A stretch of DNA of 14,995 bases, taken from contig JAGOUF010000012.1 in the NCBI GenBank assembly GCA_018061385.1, forward strand, positions 1 to 14,995, written 5' to 3'. Position 1 is the first letter of the stretch. Each line of letters starts with the position of its first letter. This document shows, one piece after another, positions 6,596 through 14,007 of this stretch. The DNA is from Chitinophagaceae bacterium (GTDB taxonomy: Bacteria > Bacteroidota > Bacteroidia > Chitinophagales > Chitinophagaceae). Under the pieces are notes generated by a model. The model was not told the DNA's origin. It did no database searches and worked only from the letters and a program-made list of their open reading frames with translations. Both the position numbers and the translations under genes were made by a program.

Positions 6596-8614
6596 TTATT
6601 CAGCAGGTTCCACCCAAGCATCATTTTCTTTTAATAAATTAATTAATTCATCAACTGCTATTTCACTATCAATATTTCTTTTTACAACTTCTTTGCTTTT
6701 GTATAGTGTAATTTTTCCAACACCACTGCCAACATAACCAAAATCTGCATCTGCCATTTCTCCTGGTCCGTTTACAATACAACCCATGATAGCAATTTTC
6801 ACCCCTTTTAAATGGTTGGTTCTATTTCTAATTTTTGCTGTTGTTTCTTGTAAATCAAATAATGTTCTACCACAACTTGGGCAACTAATATATTCTGTTT
6901 TAGAAATTCTTGTACGTGTTGCTTGCAAAATGGAAAAGGCAGTATTATTTATAAACTGTTCTGTTGATTGATTTTGTAAATACGTTCTTCCTTCTGCTAT
7001 TTGTCCATTAACTTTTGATTGGTTGTAGCTTTCACTTGTCATTCCAAAACAAACACCATCGCCAAAACCATCTAATAATAATGCTCCTGCTTCTGTAGCA
7101 TAATGAATTAAATGTTCATCAGCCGTTTGCCAGTAACTATCCACAATTAATACAACTGGGTTTTGAATATTTCTGTTCATCAACTCCATGAACACCCTGC
7201 GTACAGCAGGCATTGCATGAGCATTTTTAGATGACAAGCAAAGCACTACAGACTTATCATTTGCTAATTCATCCAAGTAAGTAAAATCATTGATGCTAGT
7301 GCCATCATTGAAGCAATCCAGCATTACGAAATTCAACTTTTCATGCTTACCATCTGCTTCCACATATCCCTTTGCATCATAAATAGGAATATACTTTGCT
7401 TGGTCAGCAGCAATTACTGCATAGTTTGGCCAAGTAATAACCTTCAATGTTCCTGGCAATGCAAAAGGCAATTCTCCACCGCCCGTAAAAATATAATCAG
7501 CAGCACCATCACCAATATTCCATTTGTCTGTGACCTCATCATATTTATATCCAATACTTTCCAATGATGAAGGTGTAATATTTTCTAGCTTACTTAAATC
7601 AGCAATTACCACAGGTACATGATTGCCACCAACATTATCAACTGCAAATGTTTTTCTTCTTTTGTATTCAAAAGGATTGTAAGGGATTTTATCAATAGCA
7701 GCCATGCTTTCAGCCTTTTGCCTCTCTTCTTCAGTCTTATACCTTTTAACCAAATCCCTACAAACAGGAATCTCCAGTTCTGGGTCTTCGGTTAATGAAA
7801 CACGAACCGTATCACCAATGCCATCTTCCAATAAAGTTCCAATACCAGCAGCACTTTTCACACGTCCATCTTCACCATCACCAGCTTCTGTAACGCCTAA
7901 ATGTAAAGGATAAATTTCGCCAAACTCAGTATCCATTTGTTGAACTAGTAAACGATAAGCCTGCACCATTACCTGAGGATTACTGCTCTTCATACTCAAA
8001 ATAATATTGTGATAATCTTCACTACGTGCAATACGCAAAAACTCCATGGCACTTTCTACCATTCCATTTGCTGTATCGCCATAACGGCTCATAATTCTAT
8101 CACTCAAACTACCATGATTGGTGCCAATACGCATAGCAGTTCCATGTTCTTTACAAATTAATACCAGTGGTGTAAACCGCTCTCTTATTCTTTCAATTTC
8201 CTCAGTATATTCTGCATCGGTATATTCAATTTGTTCAAACTTTTTCTTATCAACATAATTACCTGGATTCACCCTCACTTTTTCTACAATTCTTGCTGCA
8301 ATTTCAGCAGCATTGGGTGTAAAATGAATATCGGCAATTAAGGGTGTTGTATAACCACGTTTACGCAGTTCATCTTTTATGTTTTGTAAATTCTCTGCTT
8401 CTTTTTTTGAAGGTGCAGTAATACGAACTAATTCAGCACCAGCTTCAATACAACGAATGGTTTGTTCTACAGTTGCCATTGTATCCATGGTATCTGTAGT
8501 TGTCATTGTTTGTACACGAACTGGATGATTGTTCCCCAACAATAAATTACCAATTTTTACTTCTCGTGTTTTTAATCGCTTGTATTGAGTAAGTGAATTA
8601 CAATATAGTTGCAT
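6596..8614 (-). CDS. ispG: 4-hydroxy-3-methylbut-2-enyl diphosphate synthase, long form (672 aa)
   Basis: The iron-sulfur enzyme of the MEP pathway that converts methylerythritol cyclodiphosphate to HMBPP for isoprenoid (for example quinone and undecaprenol) synthesis. Residues about 15-290 form the TIM-barrel domain, with VRVQTMTTTDT (32-42), LIADIHF and LHLGVTEAGDG (237-247). Residues about 300-560 are the extra middle domain that separates the long IspG of Bacteroidota, Chlamydiae and plastids from the short (about 370 aa) E. coli form. The C-terminal reductase-like domain carries the [4Fe-4S] ligands Cys578 and Cys581 (CPSC), Cys612 (GCIVNGPGE) and Glu619. All key residues are intact. It appears to be the first gene of the run ispG-lipoprotein-nadB-lpxL. 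A weak -7-like CACTTTTG (8646-8653, minus strand) lies about 31 nt upstream. Confidence 0.97.
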   Translation of the reverse strand: MQLYCNSLTQYKRLKTREVKIGNLLLGNNHPVRVQTMTTTDTMDTMATVEQTIRCIEAGAELVRITAPSKKEAENLQNIKDELRKRGYTTPLIADIHFTPNAAEIAARIVEKVRVNPGNYVDKKKFEQIEYTDAEYTEEIERIRERFTPLVLICKEHGTAMRIGTNHGSLSDRIMSRYGDTANGMVESAMEFLRIARSEDYHNIILSMKSSNPQVMVQAYRLLVQQMDTEFGEIYPLHLGVTEAGDGEDGRVKSAAGIGTLLEDGIGDTVRVSLTEDPELEIPVCRDLVKRYKTEEERQKAESMAAIDKIPYNPFEYKRRKTFAVDNVGGNHVPVVIADLSKLENITPSSLESIGYKYDEVTDKWNIGDGAADYIFTGGGELPFALPGTLKVITWPNYAVIAADQAKYIPIYDAKGYVEADGKHEKLNFVMLDCFNDGTSINDFTYLDELANDKSVVLCLSSKNAHAMPAVRRVFMELMNRNIQNPVVLIVDSYWQTADEHLIHYATEAGALLLDGFGDGVCFGMTSESYNQSKVNGQIAEGRTYLQNQSTEQFINNTAFSILQATRTRISKTEYISCPSCGRTLFDLQETTAKIRNRTNHLKGVKIAIMGCIVNGPGEMADADFGYVGSGVGKITLYKSKEVVKRNIDSEIAVDELINLLKENDAWVEPAE

Positions 8615-8666
8615 GCCAATATTTTAATGATGTATGTATATACTGCAAAAGTGCTTAAAAATGCAA

Positions 8667-8674
8667 TACTTTTG
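8667..8674 (+). promoter_or_regulatory. -7 box of the secreted hydrolase gene
   Basis: TACTTTTG is an exact match to TAnnTTTG and ends 18 nt before the ATG at 8693. The transcript would start near 8679-8681, with a leader of about 12 nt. No matching -33 TTTG is visible. It shares the 78-nt divergent gap with ispG. Confidence 0.5.
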
Positions 8675-8692
8675 GTGAACTAAATTATAACC

Positions 8693-9544
8693 ATGAAAAA
8701 GCTGTATTGTTTACTATTTCTTTGCTTAAGCTACACTGTTTATGCACAGGAAAATTTTAAAGACTTAGGCATTTTGCTCAAATTAAGTTCTACGTATAGC
8801 TTATTTCCTGATTCGTTAAGAAATATTGAGCCAAGAATTTATCAAAATAAAACTTATGCAGCCAAAGAACATTATAACGATAGTTCATTGTTAGTTTTCA
8901 TTCCCAATAAATTCAATGCCTCTAAATCTTACGAAATTGTTTTCTGGTTTCATGGTTGGAACAATACCATTGATTCTACCATTCATTCGTTTAACTTAAT
9001 TGAACAATTTACCAATGCTCACAAAAATGCCTTACTTGTTTTTGCAGAAAGTGCTAAAAATGCACCTGATAGTTACGCAGGAAAATTTGAACAACCCAAT
9101 AATTTTAGCTTATATGTCCAAGACATTGTTACACAACTTCAGCAAAAGAATATTTCTGTTTCAAATAAACCCGCATCAATAATAATTGCTGGTCATAGTG
9201 GGGCTTACAGAGCTCTTAGTTATATTACACTTTATAGTAAGTATGCTATTAAGGCAATTGTTTTATTTGATGCTTTGTACGGCGGAGAAGAAAAATTTTC
9301 TATGTATTTACGCAACAATAAGAATTGTAAATTCTTAAATATTTATACCACTAGTGGAGGAACTTTAGAAAACTCAAAATCATTGTATTCAACAATGATT
9401 GCTTGGCAGTGGAACGCACATTCTACAAATGAAGAAGCCAATTTCTCGAAACAAAAGCCCTATATTTTTGTAAAGTCTTCTAAAAATCATACGACTGTTT
9501 TAGAGTTGTTTTATGAAGCCTATTTATGGGCAAGTTCACTGTAA
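8693..9544 (+). CDS. Secreted alpha/beta-hydrolase-like protein (283 aa)
   Basis: A signal peptide covers residues 1-18 (MKKLYCLLFLCLSYTVYA, cut before QENF); there is no lipobox, so the product is probably periplasmic or exported. The fold is suggested by a strand followed by FWFHGWN (84-90, His-Gly of the oxyanion hole), the nucleophile elbow IIIAGHSGAYRAL (163-175, Ser169), a strand followed by LFDALYGG (191-198, Asp193) and KNHTTVLE (264-271, His266). Together these make a plausible Ser169-Asp193-His266 triad in the correct order. The elbow reads G-H-S-G-A instead of the common GxSxG, so the fifth Gly is Ala. The substrate is unknown; esterase or peptidase activity is inference. It stands alone on the plus strand between minus-strand genes. 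Confidence 0.75.
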   Translation: MKKLYCLLFLCLSYTVYAQENFKDLGILLKLSSTYSLFPDSLRNIEPRIYQNKTYAAKEHYNDSSLLVFIPNKFNASKSYEIVFWFHGWNNTIDSTIHSFNLIEQFTNAHKNALLVFAESAKNAPDSYAGKFEQPNNFSLYVQDIVTQLQQKNISVSNKPASIIIAGHSGAYRALSYITLYSKYAIKAIVLFDALYGGEEKFSMYLRNNKNCKFLNIYTTSGGTLENSKSLYSTMIAWQWNAHSTNEEANFSKQKPYIFVKSSKNHTTVLELFYEAYLWASSL

Positions 9545-9588
9545 GTGTGCTATTGCAAACAAAGATTCAGCAAGTTATTCTAAAACAA

Positions 9589-9611
9589 AAATGCCCCAAA
9601 ATAGAGCATTT
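9589..9611 (-). terminator. Likely intrinsic terminator of the acyl-CoA dehydrogenase gene
   Basis: On the minus strand AAATGCTC pairs with GGGCATTT (8 bp, one U-G wobble) around a 7-nt loop, followed by the T-rich TTGTTTTA. It begins 24 nt past the stop at 9635. On the plus strand the same arms contain a C-A mismatch and lack a T-run, so the minus-strand gene is the likely client. Confidence 0.5.
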
Positions 9612-9634
9612 AATAATATGTATGTGAATGAAAT

Positions 9635-10774
9635 TTATTGCAACACTTCTCTAGCAATTACTAGTTTTTGTATTTCAGAGGTTCCTTCGCCAATGGTGCA
9701 AAGCTTGGCATCTCTATAATATTTTTCTACAGGAAAATCTTTTGTATAGCCATAACCACCAAATATTTGAACTGCATCGTTCGCAACTCTTACAGCAACT
9801 TCACTGCTATAATATTTTGCCATTGCACCGTTTTTAGTCAGCTTTTCTCCACGTTCTTTCAAATCACAGCTTTGTAAAATCAACAATTCACTAGCCATAA
9901 TTTCTGTTGCCATATCAGCCAACTTAAAACTAATTCCTTGAAAATTGCAAATGGGTTGATCGAATTGATGACGTTCTTTTGAATATTGCAGTGCAGCTTC
10001 ATAAGCACCTTTTGCAATGCCTACAGATAATGCAGCAATAGATATACGTCCACCATCTAAAATTTTCAATGCCTGACGAAACCCATCACCTACTTCTCCT
10101 AAACGTTGGCTATCTGCAATTACACAATTATCAAATATCATTTCTGCAGTTTCGCTGGCTCTCATGCCCAATTTATTTTCTTTTTTTCCAGCCATAAATC
10201 CAGTAGTTCCTCTTTCTACAATAAATGCAGTTGAGTTACCACTTGTTCTTGGCTCACCAGTTCTACAAATTACCACAGCAATATCTCCACTTTTACCATG
10301 TGTTATCCAACTTTTAGTACCATTTAAAATCCAATTATTGCCCTCTTTAACTGCAGTTGTTTTCATATTTCCAGCATCGCTACCTGTATTGGGTTCTGTT
10401 AAACCCCAAGCTCCAATATGTTCAGCAGTAGCCAACTTTGGTAAATATTTTTGTTTCTGTTCTTCGTTGCCAAACGTTAAAATATGATTGGTGCAAAGAC
10501 TGTTGTGTGCAGCCACACTTAAACCAATTGAACCACATACTTTAGAAATTTCTTGTACAATTGCATTGTATTCAAAATAACTTAAACCAGCACCTCCATA
10601 TTCGTGTGGTACCAAAACGCCCATCATTCCCAATTTGCCCAATTCTTTAAAAATGTGCACAGGAAATTCTTGTGTTTCATCCCACTCCATTACATATGGT
10701 TTAATGTATTGATGAGCAAAATCTTTTGCTGTTTGAGCTACTTGCTGTGTTAATTCTGATGCTGAAAAATTCAT
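9635..10774 (-). CDS. Acyl-CoA dehydrogenase (379 aa)
   Basis: An FAD enzyme that introduces the alpha-beta double bond of acyl-CoA, the first step of beta-oxidation or of branched-chain amino acid breakdown, in the cytoplasm. The length and organisation match the short/branched-chain acyl-CoA dehydrogenase family. Seen are the N-terminal helical domain (1-120), the family signature GAWGLTEPNTGSDAGNM (121-137), the beta domain with WILNGTKSWITHG (148-160), the helix starting at GGRISIAALSVGIAKGA (241-257), RHQFDQPICNFQ, and the C-terminal FGGYGYTKDFPVEKYYRDAK. IGEGTSEIQ (361-369) holds the catalytic Glu363. No key residue is missing. Electrons would go to electron-transfer flavoprotein, not encoded here. 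The chain-length preference cannot be assigned; butyryl-CoA type is a reasonable guess. It has its own promoter and terminator, so it appears monocistronic. Confidence 0.96.
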   Translation of the reverse strand: MNFSASELTQQVAQTAKDFAHQYIKPYVMEWDETQEFPVHIFKELGKLGMMGVLVPHEYGGAGLSYFEYNAIVQEISKVCGSIGLSVAAHNSLCTNHILTFGNEEQKQKYLPKLATAEHIGAWGLTEPNTGSDAGNMKTTAVKEGNNWILNGTKSWITHGKSGDIAVVICRTGEPRTSGNSTAFIVERGTTGFMAGKKENKLGMRASETAEMIFDNCVIADSQRLGEVGDGFRQALKILDGGRISIAALSVGIAKGAYEAALQYSKERHQFDQPICNFQGISFKLADMATEIMASELLILQSCDLKERGEKLTKNGAMAKYYSSEVAVRVANDAVQIFGGYGYTKDFPVEKYYRDAKLCTIGEGTSEIQKLVIAREVLQ

Positions 10775-10791
10775 TGTTCTTTTTTTAATAG

Positions 10792-10819
10792 ATTAGTCCT
10801 GCATTGCTACAGGACTAAT
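10792..10819 (-). promoter_or_regulatory. Perfect 10-bp stem-loop in the acyl-CoA dehydrogenase leader
   Basis: ATTAGTCCTG (10792-10801) and CAGGACTAAT (10810-10819) are perfect inverted repeats around an 8-nt loop. With the promoter predicted at 10866-10873, this structure lies inside an approximately 86-nt leader and ends 17 nt before the ATG. On the minus strand it is followed by an A-run, not a T-run, so it is not a terminator. The loop contains GCAAT, which could pair with ATTGC just upstream (10828-10832). It could be a protein operator or an RNA control element. Confidence 0.5.
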
Positions 10820-10857
10820 TTGACATTGCAATCGATAAAGGCTGTGCTAACATTCGT

Positions 10858-10865
10858 TAGTTTTG
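10858..10865 (+). promoter_or_regulatory. -7 box driving the T9SS cargo and repeat-protein genes
   Basis: TAGTTTTG is an exact TAnnTTTG match on the plus strand. Transcription would start near 10870, giving a leader of about 95 nt before the ATG at 10967. It directly abuts the minus-strand box at 10866-10873. No suitably spaced -33 element was found. Confidence 0.5.
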
Positions 10866-10898
10866 CAAACTTAGGGGATAATAGTTTTCAAATACAAA
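10866..10898 (-). promoter_or_regulatory. Promoter of the acyl-CoA dehydrogenase gene (-33 and -7)
   Basis: The minus strand has TTTG (10895-10898), a 21-nt spacer and TAAGTTTG (10866-10873). Both elements match the Bacteroidota consensus, and the spacing is close to the known TTTG/TAnnTTTG arrangement. Transcription should start near 10860. This is the best-formed promoter in the window. Confidence 0.65.
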
Positions 10899-10966
10899 AA
10901 AATCTTAAGACTTGAATTGAAAGCATGATAAAAGGGAAAAAGGCTAACTTCACATTACATTTTTTT

Positions 10967-11701
10967 ATGAAACAAGTTGCAATTATTTTTTTATTGCTTG
11001 GTACAATTGTATCGAAAGCACAACAGAATGCTGTTGTAACTGGTGGAAATGCCAGTTCAAACAATGGCAGTGTAAGTTATTCTGTTGGGCAAGTGGATTT
11101 TGTTTCTCTATCTAACACCACTAATGTAGGAGTTCAACAATCTTATGACAACTCAATTTCGTTGCCTATTACTGGCCTTGTTTTAACTGCCTCCAAAAAA
11201 GGGAAAGAAGTATTGCTTAATTGGGAAACTACCACAGAAATAAATTCGAGCCATTTTATTGTTCAACGTTTTACCAATAATCGTCCTGCATTTGACAGCA
11301 TTGGAATTGTTTCAGCAAAAGGCAATAGCAATTCAGTTTCAAAATATTCTCTCTCTGATAAATTACCAGCAAAAGGTACCAATTATTATAGATTGAAGCA
11401 GATAGACAAGGATGGTAAGTTCATTTATTCTGCAACAGTTGCAGTAAATTTTGATGGTTTGTTTACAGTTTCTTGTTATCCCAATCCGACCACTCATTCT
11501 ATTAAATTGGATGTTGGTATCGCTGATACAAAAGGATATTCTTACCAACTTTTTGACCTGAATGGCAAACTGGTTAGTGCAGCAGCAATTACTAGTTCCA
11601 TAACTACTATTAACCTTGAAAGTTTAAAGGCTGCTACTTACATCATCAAGGTCATGAACAATAATACTGAATCAGTTTCCATAACTGTAATAAAAAAATA
11701 A
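10967..11701 (+). CDS. Secreted protein with type IX secretion sorting domain (244 aa)
   Basis: The start is set at the ATG at 10967, which begins the signal peptide directly (MKQVAIIFLLLGTIVSKAQ). The frame is open back to an ATG at 10925, but that would add 14 residues in front. The mature N-terminus (SVSYSVGQVDFVS...VGVQQSYDN) matches a pattern common at the start of Bacteroidota secreted proteins. Residues about 75-160 are a beta-sandwich region with LLNWETTTEINSSHFIVQR and NYYRLKQIDKDGKFIYS. Residues about 167-244 are a T9SS type A C-terminal sorting domain: SCYPNPTTHSIKLDV, YQLFDLNGKLV, then the final TYIIKVMNNN...ITVIKK. The protein should cross the outer membrane by T9SS and be anchored or released at the cell surface. 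There is no catalytic domain, so a structural or adhesive role is inferred. The next gene starts 1 nt later. Confidence 0.85.
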   Translation: MKQVAIIFLLLGTIVSKAQQNAVVTGGNASSNNGSVSYSVGQVDFVSLSNTTNVGVQQSYDNSISLPITGLVLTASKKGKEVLLNWETTTEINSSHFIVQRFTNNRPAFDSIGIVSAKGNSNSVSKYSLSDKLPAKGTNYYRLKQIDKDGKFIYSATVAVNFDGLFTVSCYPNPTTHSIKLDVGIADTKGYSYQLFDLNGKLVSAAAITSSITTINLESLKAATYIIKVMNNNTESVSITVIKK

Positions 11702-11702
11702 T

Positions 11703-13901
11703 ATGAAAAAGATACAGCTATTGATTGCATTGCTCGGTTGCATTTTTTGTGCAACAGCACAATCGCCCCAAAAAATGAGTTACCAAATGGTAGTTCGAAA
11801 TAGCAGTAATGTATTGATAGCAAACCAAGTTGTAGGTGTGAAAATCAGCCTGCTGCAAGGTTCTGCAACAGGAACTGCTGTGTTTGTTGAAACTCATGCA
11901 CCAACCACCAATGCCAATGGTTTAGCAAGCTTGACAATTGGAGATGGAACAAATGTAACTGGGAGTTTTGCTGCTGTAAATTGGGCCAATGGACCTTTTT
12001 TTATTAAAACAGAAACAGACCCAACTGGTGGAACAAGCTATACCATAACAGGCACAAGTCAATTGATGAGTGTGCCTTATGCTTTGTTTGCTGGCAGTAC
12101 CACCAACTTAGGTAAAACACATGTGGTAATTAGTGGAGATTTAACTGATGCTGAAGCAGCTGCAAAGATTGCAACAGAAGCAGGACCAAATACGCAATTT
12201 CTTTGGATACAGAATACTAGTAAGTTAACTTCTCTTACAATTAGTGAATTAAAGAATTTAATAGAAGTAGTGGTAGTTGGGAATGACAGATTAACGACAA
12301 TTAGCTTACCAAACTTAGCAACCATTTCCTCGAAAATATCGATTACTGATAATGATTCTTTGGTAAATATTTCAGCACCTTCTTTAGTAAATGTTTTGGG
12401 TTTATTTGAAATAAAAAACTGCAAATCCTTGGTATCATTCTCTTTACCATTATTGGCTAGAATAGGTTATTCATTTACACTGACAAGCAATCCCTTAGTT
12501 GTTTCTTTTAATTTAAATTCTCTAAAAACCATTGGTGGAGACTTAACTATTTCTATTAATAATTCACTTTCAGCAATAGATTTTCCTTTATTGAAAAAAA
12601 CAAAAGCATTTTCAGTTGGGAATAATGCTAACTTAACAAGTCTTTCAATTCCAGTTTTAGACACTGTAACTTATTTTACAACTAATGCAAATAATTTAGC
12701 TGCTGTGTCTGCTCCTTCCTTAACTGCAATACTTGGTGTTGGAACTAATAAAGGTCTAAGCATTCTCAATAATAACAGCGTATTAACAGCATTATCTTTC
12801 CCTAATTTGAATAATGTTGAAGGCGTACTTTCAATTGCAAATAATCAAGGTCTTTCTAATATAAATTTACCTTCCATTGCTAAAGTAGCAGCATTTAATA
12901 TTACAGGAAATTTTAACCTTTCAACATTATCAGCAAATTTTAGTACAGCTGATAACATAACAGTTTCCAATAACAATGCTCTAACATCCATCTCATTTCC
13001 ACAATATATAAATGGAAGTGGCAATATTACAATTGCAAGCAACAATGCTCTAACATCTATCTCAATGCCACAATTTACAAACGGGGTTGGCAATATTTTA
13101 ATTACAAGTAATACTTTATTGGCAACAATATCTTTCCCTCAACTAGTTTCACTAACGGGTAATATTGGCTTCAATGGCGATATTGCTTTAACAACAATAT
13201 CTTTTCCTCAGTTATCTACCATCAGCGGTTATATCCAGATTTCGAATAGCAGTATACAAAATATTTCGTTTCCAGAGTTGGTTACAATAACCGATTATCT
13301 TTCAATTGCAGGAAATATTTCATCGCTTTCTTTTCCTAAGTTGCAGAATGTTCCAAATATGAATATTGGAGGAGTAGGCAGTGGTATTACAATATCATTT
13401 CCACAGTTGAGAAATGGTGGATTTATAACCATAGCTAATTCTAGTGCAAACTCTATATCGCTTCCCTTATTAACGAAGGTTAACAACGGCCTTAGCATTT
13501 CAGGCAATGGAATAACAAGTATCAGTTTGCCATTATTAGATACTGTTAACACAATGCAGATTTATAATAGCAATCAATTAACATCCATCTCACTTCCTGC
13601 ACTAAAAACTGTAATCACAGATTTTTCAATTAATTCAAATTCACAACTTACCACTCTATCAATACCAATGTTGAGTAGTTTGGGAACTACCAATTCAACA
13701 GCTTCAGCAATAAATTTAAATGGAAATAAGTTTTCAAGTGTAGAAGTTAATGCTTTATTAAACAAGCTTGCAACTATAACGCCTTCGTTGGTCAATAAAA
13801 ATATTAATTTAAGTCAATCACCTTCTGCCCCACCAACTGGTCAGGGTTTAATTGACAAAGCAATTTTAATTGGCAGACCCAATACAGTTAGTACCAATTA
13901 G
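11703..13901 (+). CDS. Secreted repeat protein, predicted beta-solenoid (732 aa)
   Basis: A signal peptide covers residues 1-19 (cleavage in ATA-QSPQK). Residues 22-132 are the N-terminal domain often seen in Bacteroidota surface proteins (MSYQMVVRNSSNVLIANQVVGVKISLLQG, with ...TSQLMSVPYALFAG at its end). Residues 138-170 are a linker (VVISGDLTDAEAAAKIATEAGPNTQF). Residues 165-672 hold 22 copies of a 21-23-residue repeat of the type LTSISFPQLxxI-xGxLxIxNN, resembling receptor-L-domain or leucine-rich-repeat beta-helices. The C-terminus (NALLNKLATI...APPTGQGLIDKA...NTVSTN) is a cap I recall from other Bacteroidota repeat proteins. No T9SS sorting domain and no lipobox are present, so how it leaves the periplasm is unclear. 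It starts 1 nt after the T9SS cargo gene and is surely co-transcribed. A binding or adhesive surface role is inference. Confidence 0.85.
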   Translation: MKKIQLLIALLGCIFCATAQSPQKMSYQMVVRNSSNVLIANQVVGVKISLLQGSATGTAVFVETHAPTTNANGLASLTIGDGTNVTGSFAAVNWANGPFFIKTETDPTGGTSYTITGTSQLMSVPYALFAGSTTNLGKTHVVISGDLTDAEAAAKIATEAGPNTQFLWIQNTSKLTSLTISELKNLIEVVVVGNDRLTTISLPNLATISSKISITDNDSLVNISAPSLVNVLGLFEIKNCKSLVSFSLPLLARIGYSFTLTSNPLVVSFNLNSLKTIGGDLTISINNSLSAIDFPLLKKTKAFSVGNNANLTSLSIPVLDTVTYFTTNANNLAAVSAPSLTAILGVGTNKGLSILNNNSVLTALSFPNLNNVEGVLSIANNQGLSNINLPSIAKVAAFNITGNFNLSTLSANFSTADNITVSNNNALTSISFPQYINGSGNITIASNNALTSISMPQFTNGVGNILITSNTLLATISFPQLVSLTGNIGFNGDIALTTISFPQLSTISGYIQISNSSIQNISFPELVTITDYLSIAGNISSLSFPKLQNVPNMNIGGVGSGITISFPQLRNGGFITIANSSANSISLPLLTKVNNGLSISGNGITSISLPLLDTVNTMQIYNSNQLTSISLPALKTVITDFSINSNSQLTTLSIPMLSSLGTTNSTASAINLNGNKFSSVEVNALLNKLATITPSLVNKNINLSQSPSAPPTGQGLIDKAILIGRPNTVSTN
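12195..13718 (+). repeat. 22 tandem repeats of about 69 bp within the repeat-protein gene
   Basis: The protein core 'LTSISLPxLxxI' recurs at residues 175, 197, 220, 243, 266, 289, 311, 332, 361, 384, 406, 427, 450, 473, 496, 518, 539, 561, 582, 604, 626 and 649, mostly 21-23 residues apart. Most copies have diverged at DNA level, but two pairs are nearly identical at an exact 69-bp offset: 12972-12995 versus 13041-13064, and 13123-13141 versus 13192-13210. These show recent unit duplication. Confidence 0.85.
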
Positions 13902-14007
13902 ACATTTTATTTTCTTCTTTATTTTGAGGAATCTAATTATAAGAGTGTTTCATAAAAAATGCTTTGGGCAAATAGCAAAATGCTAAATTGATGTCAATTT
14001 TATGCAT

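Noticed and set aside
10164..10487. 107-codon plus-strand open frame opposite the acyl-CoA dehydrogenase gene
   Set aside because: It lies wholly opposite highly conserved dehydrogenase motifs, and its hydrophobic sequence mirrors those codons.
12195..13718. Regularly spaced repeats as a possible CRISPR array
   Set aside because: The units are contiguous, coding, in frame and diverged, without identical repeats separated by unique spacers.
12077..13795. Several minus-strand open frames (65-115 codons) within the repeat-protein gene
   Set aside because: They recur with the repeat period and share the same reversed-repeat composition, so they are by-products of the repeats, not genes.
13969..14000. 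Hairpins TAGCA-TGCTA and AAATTGA-TCAATTT between the two convergent genes as a terminator
   Set aside because: The stems are short and AT-only with loops of 2-3 nt, and neither strand has a clean T-run directly after them.
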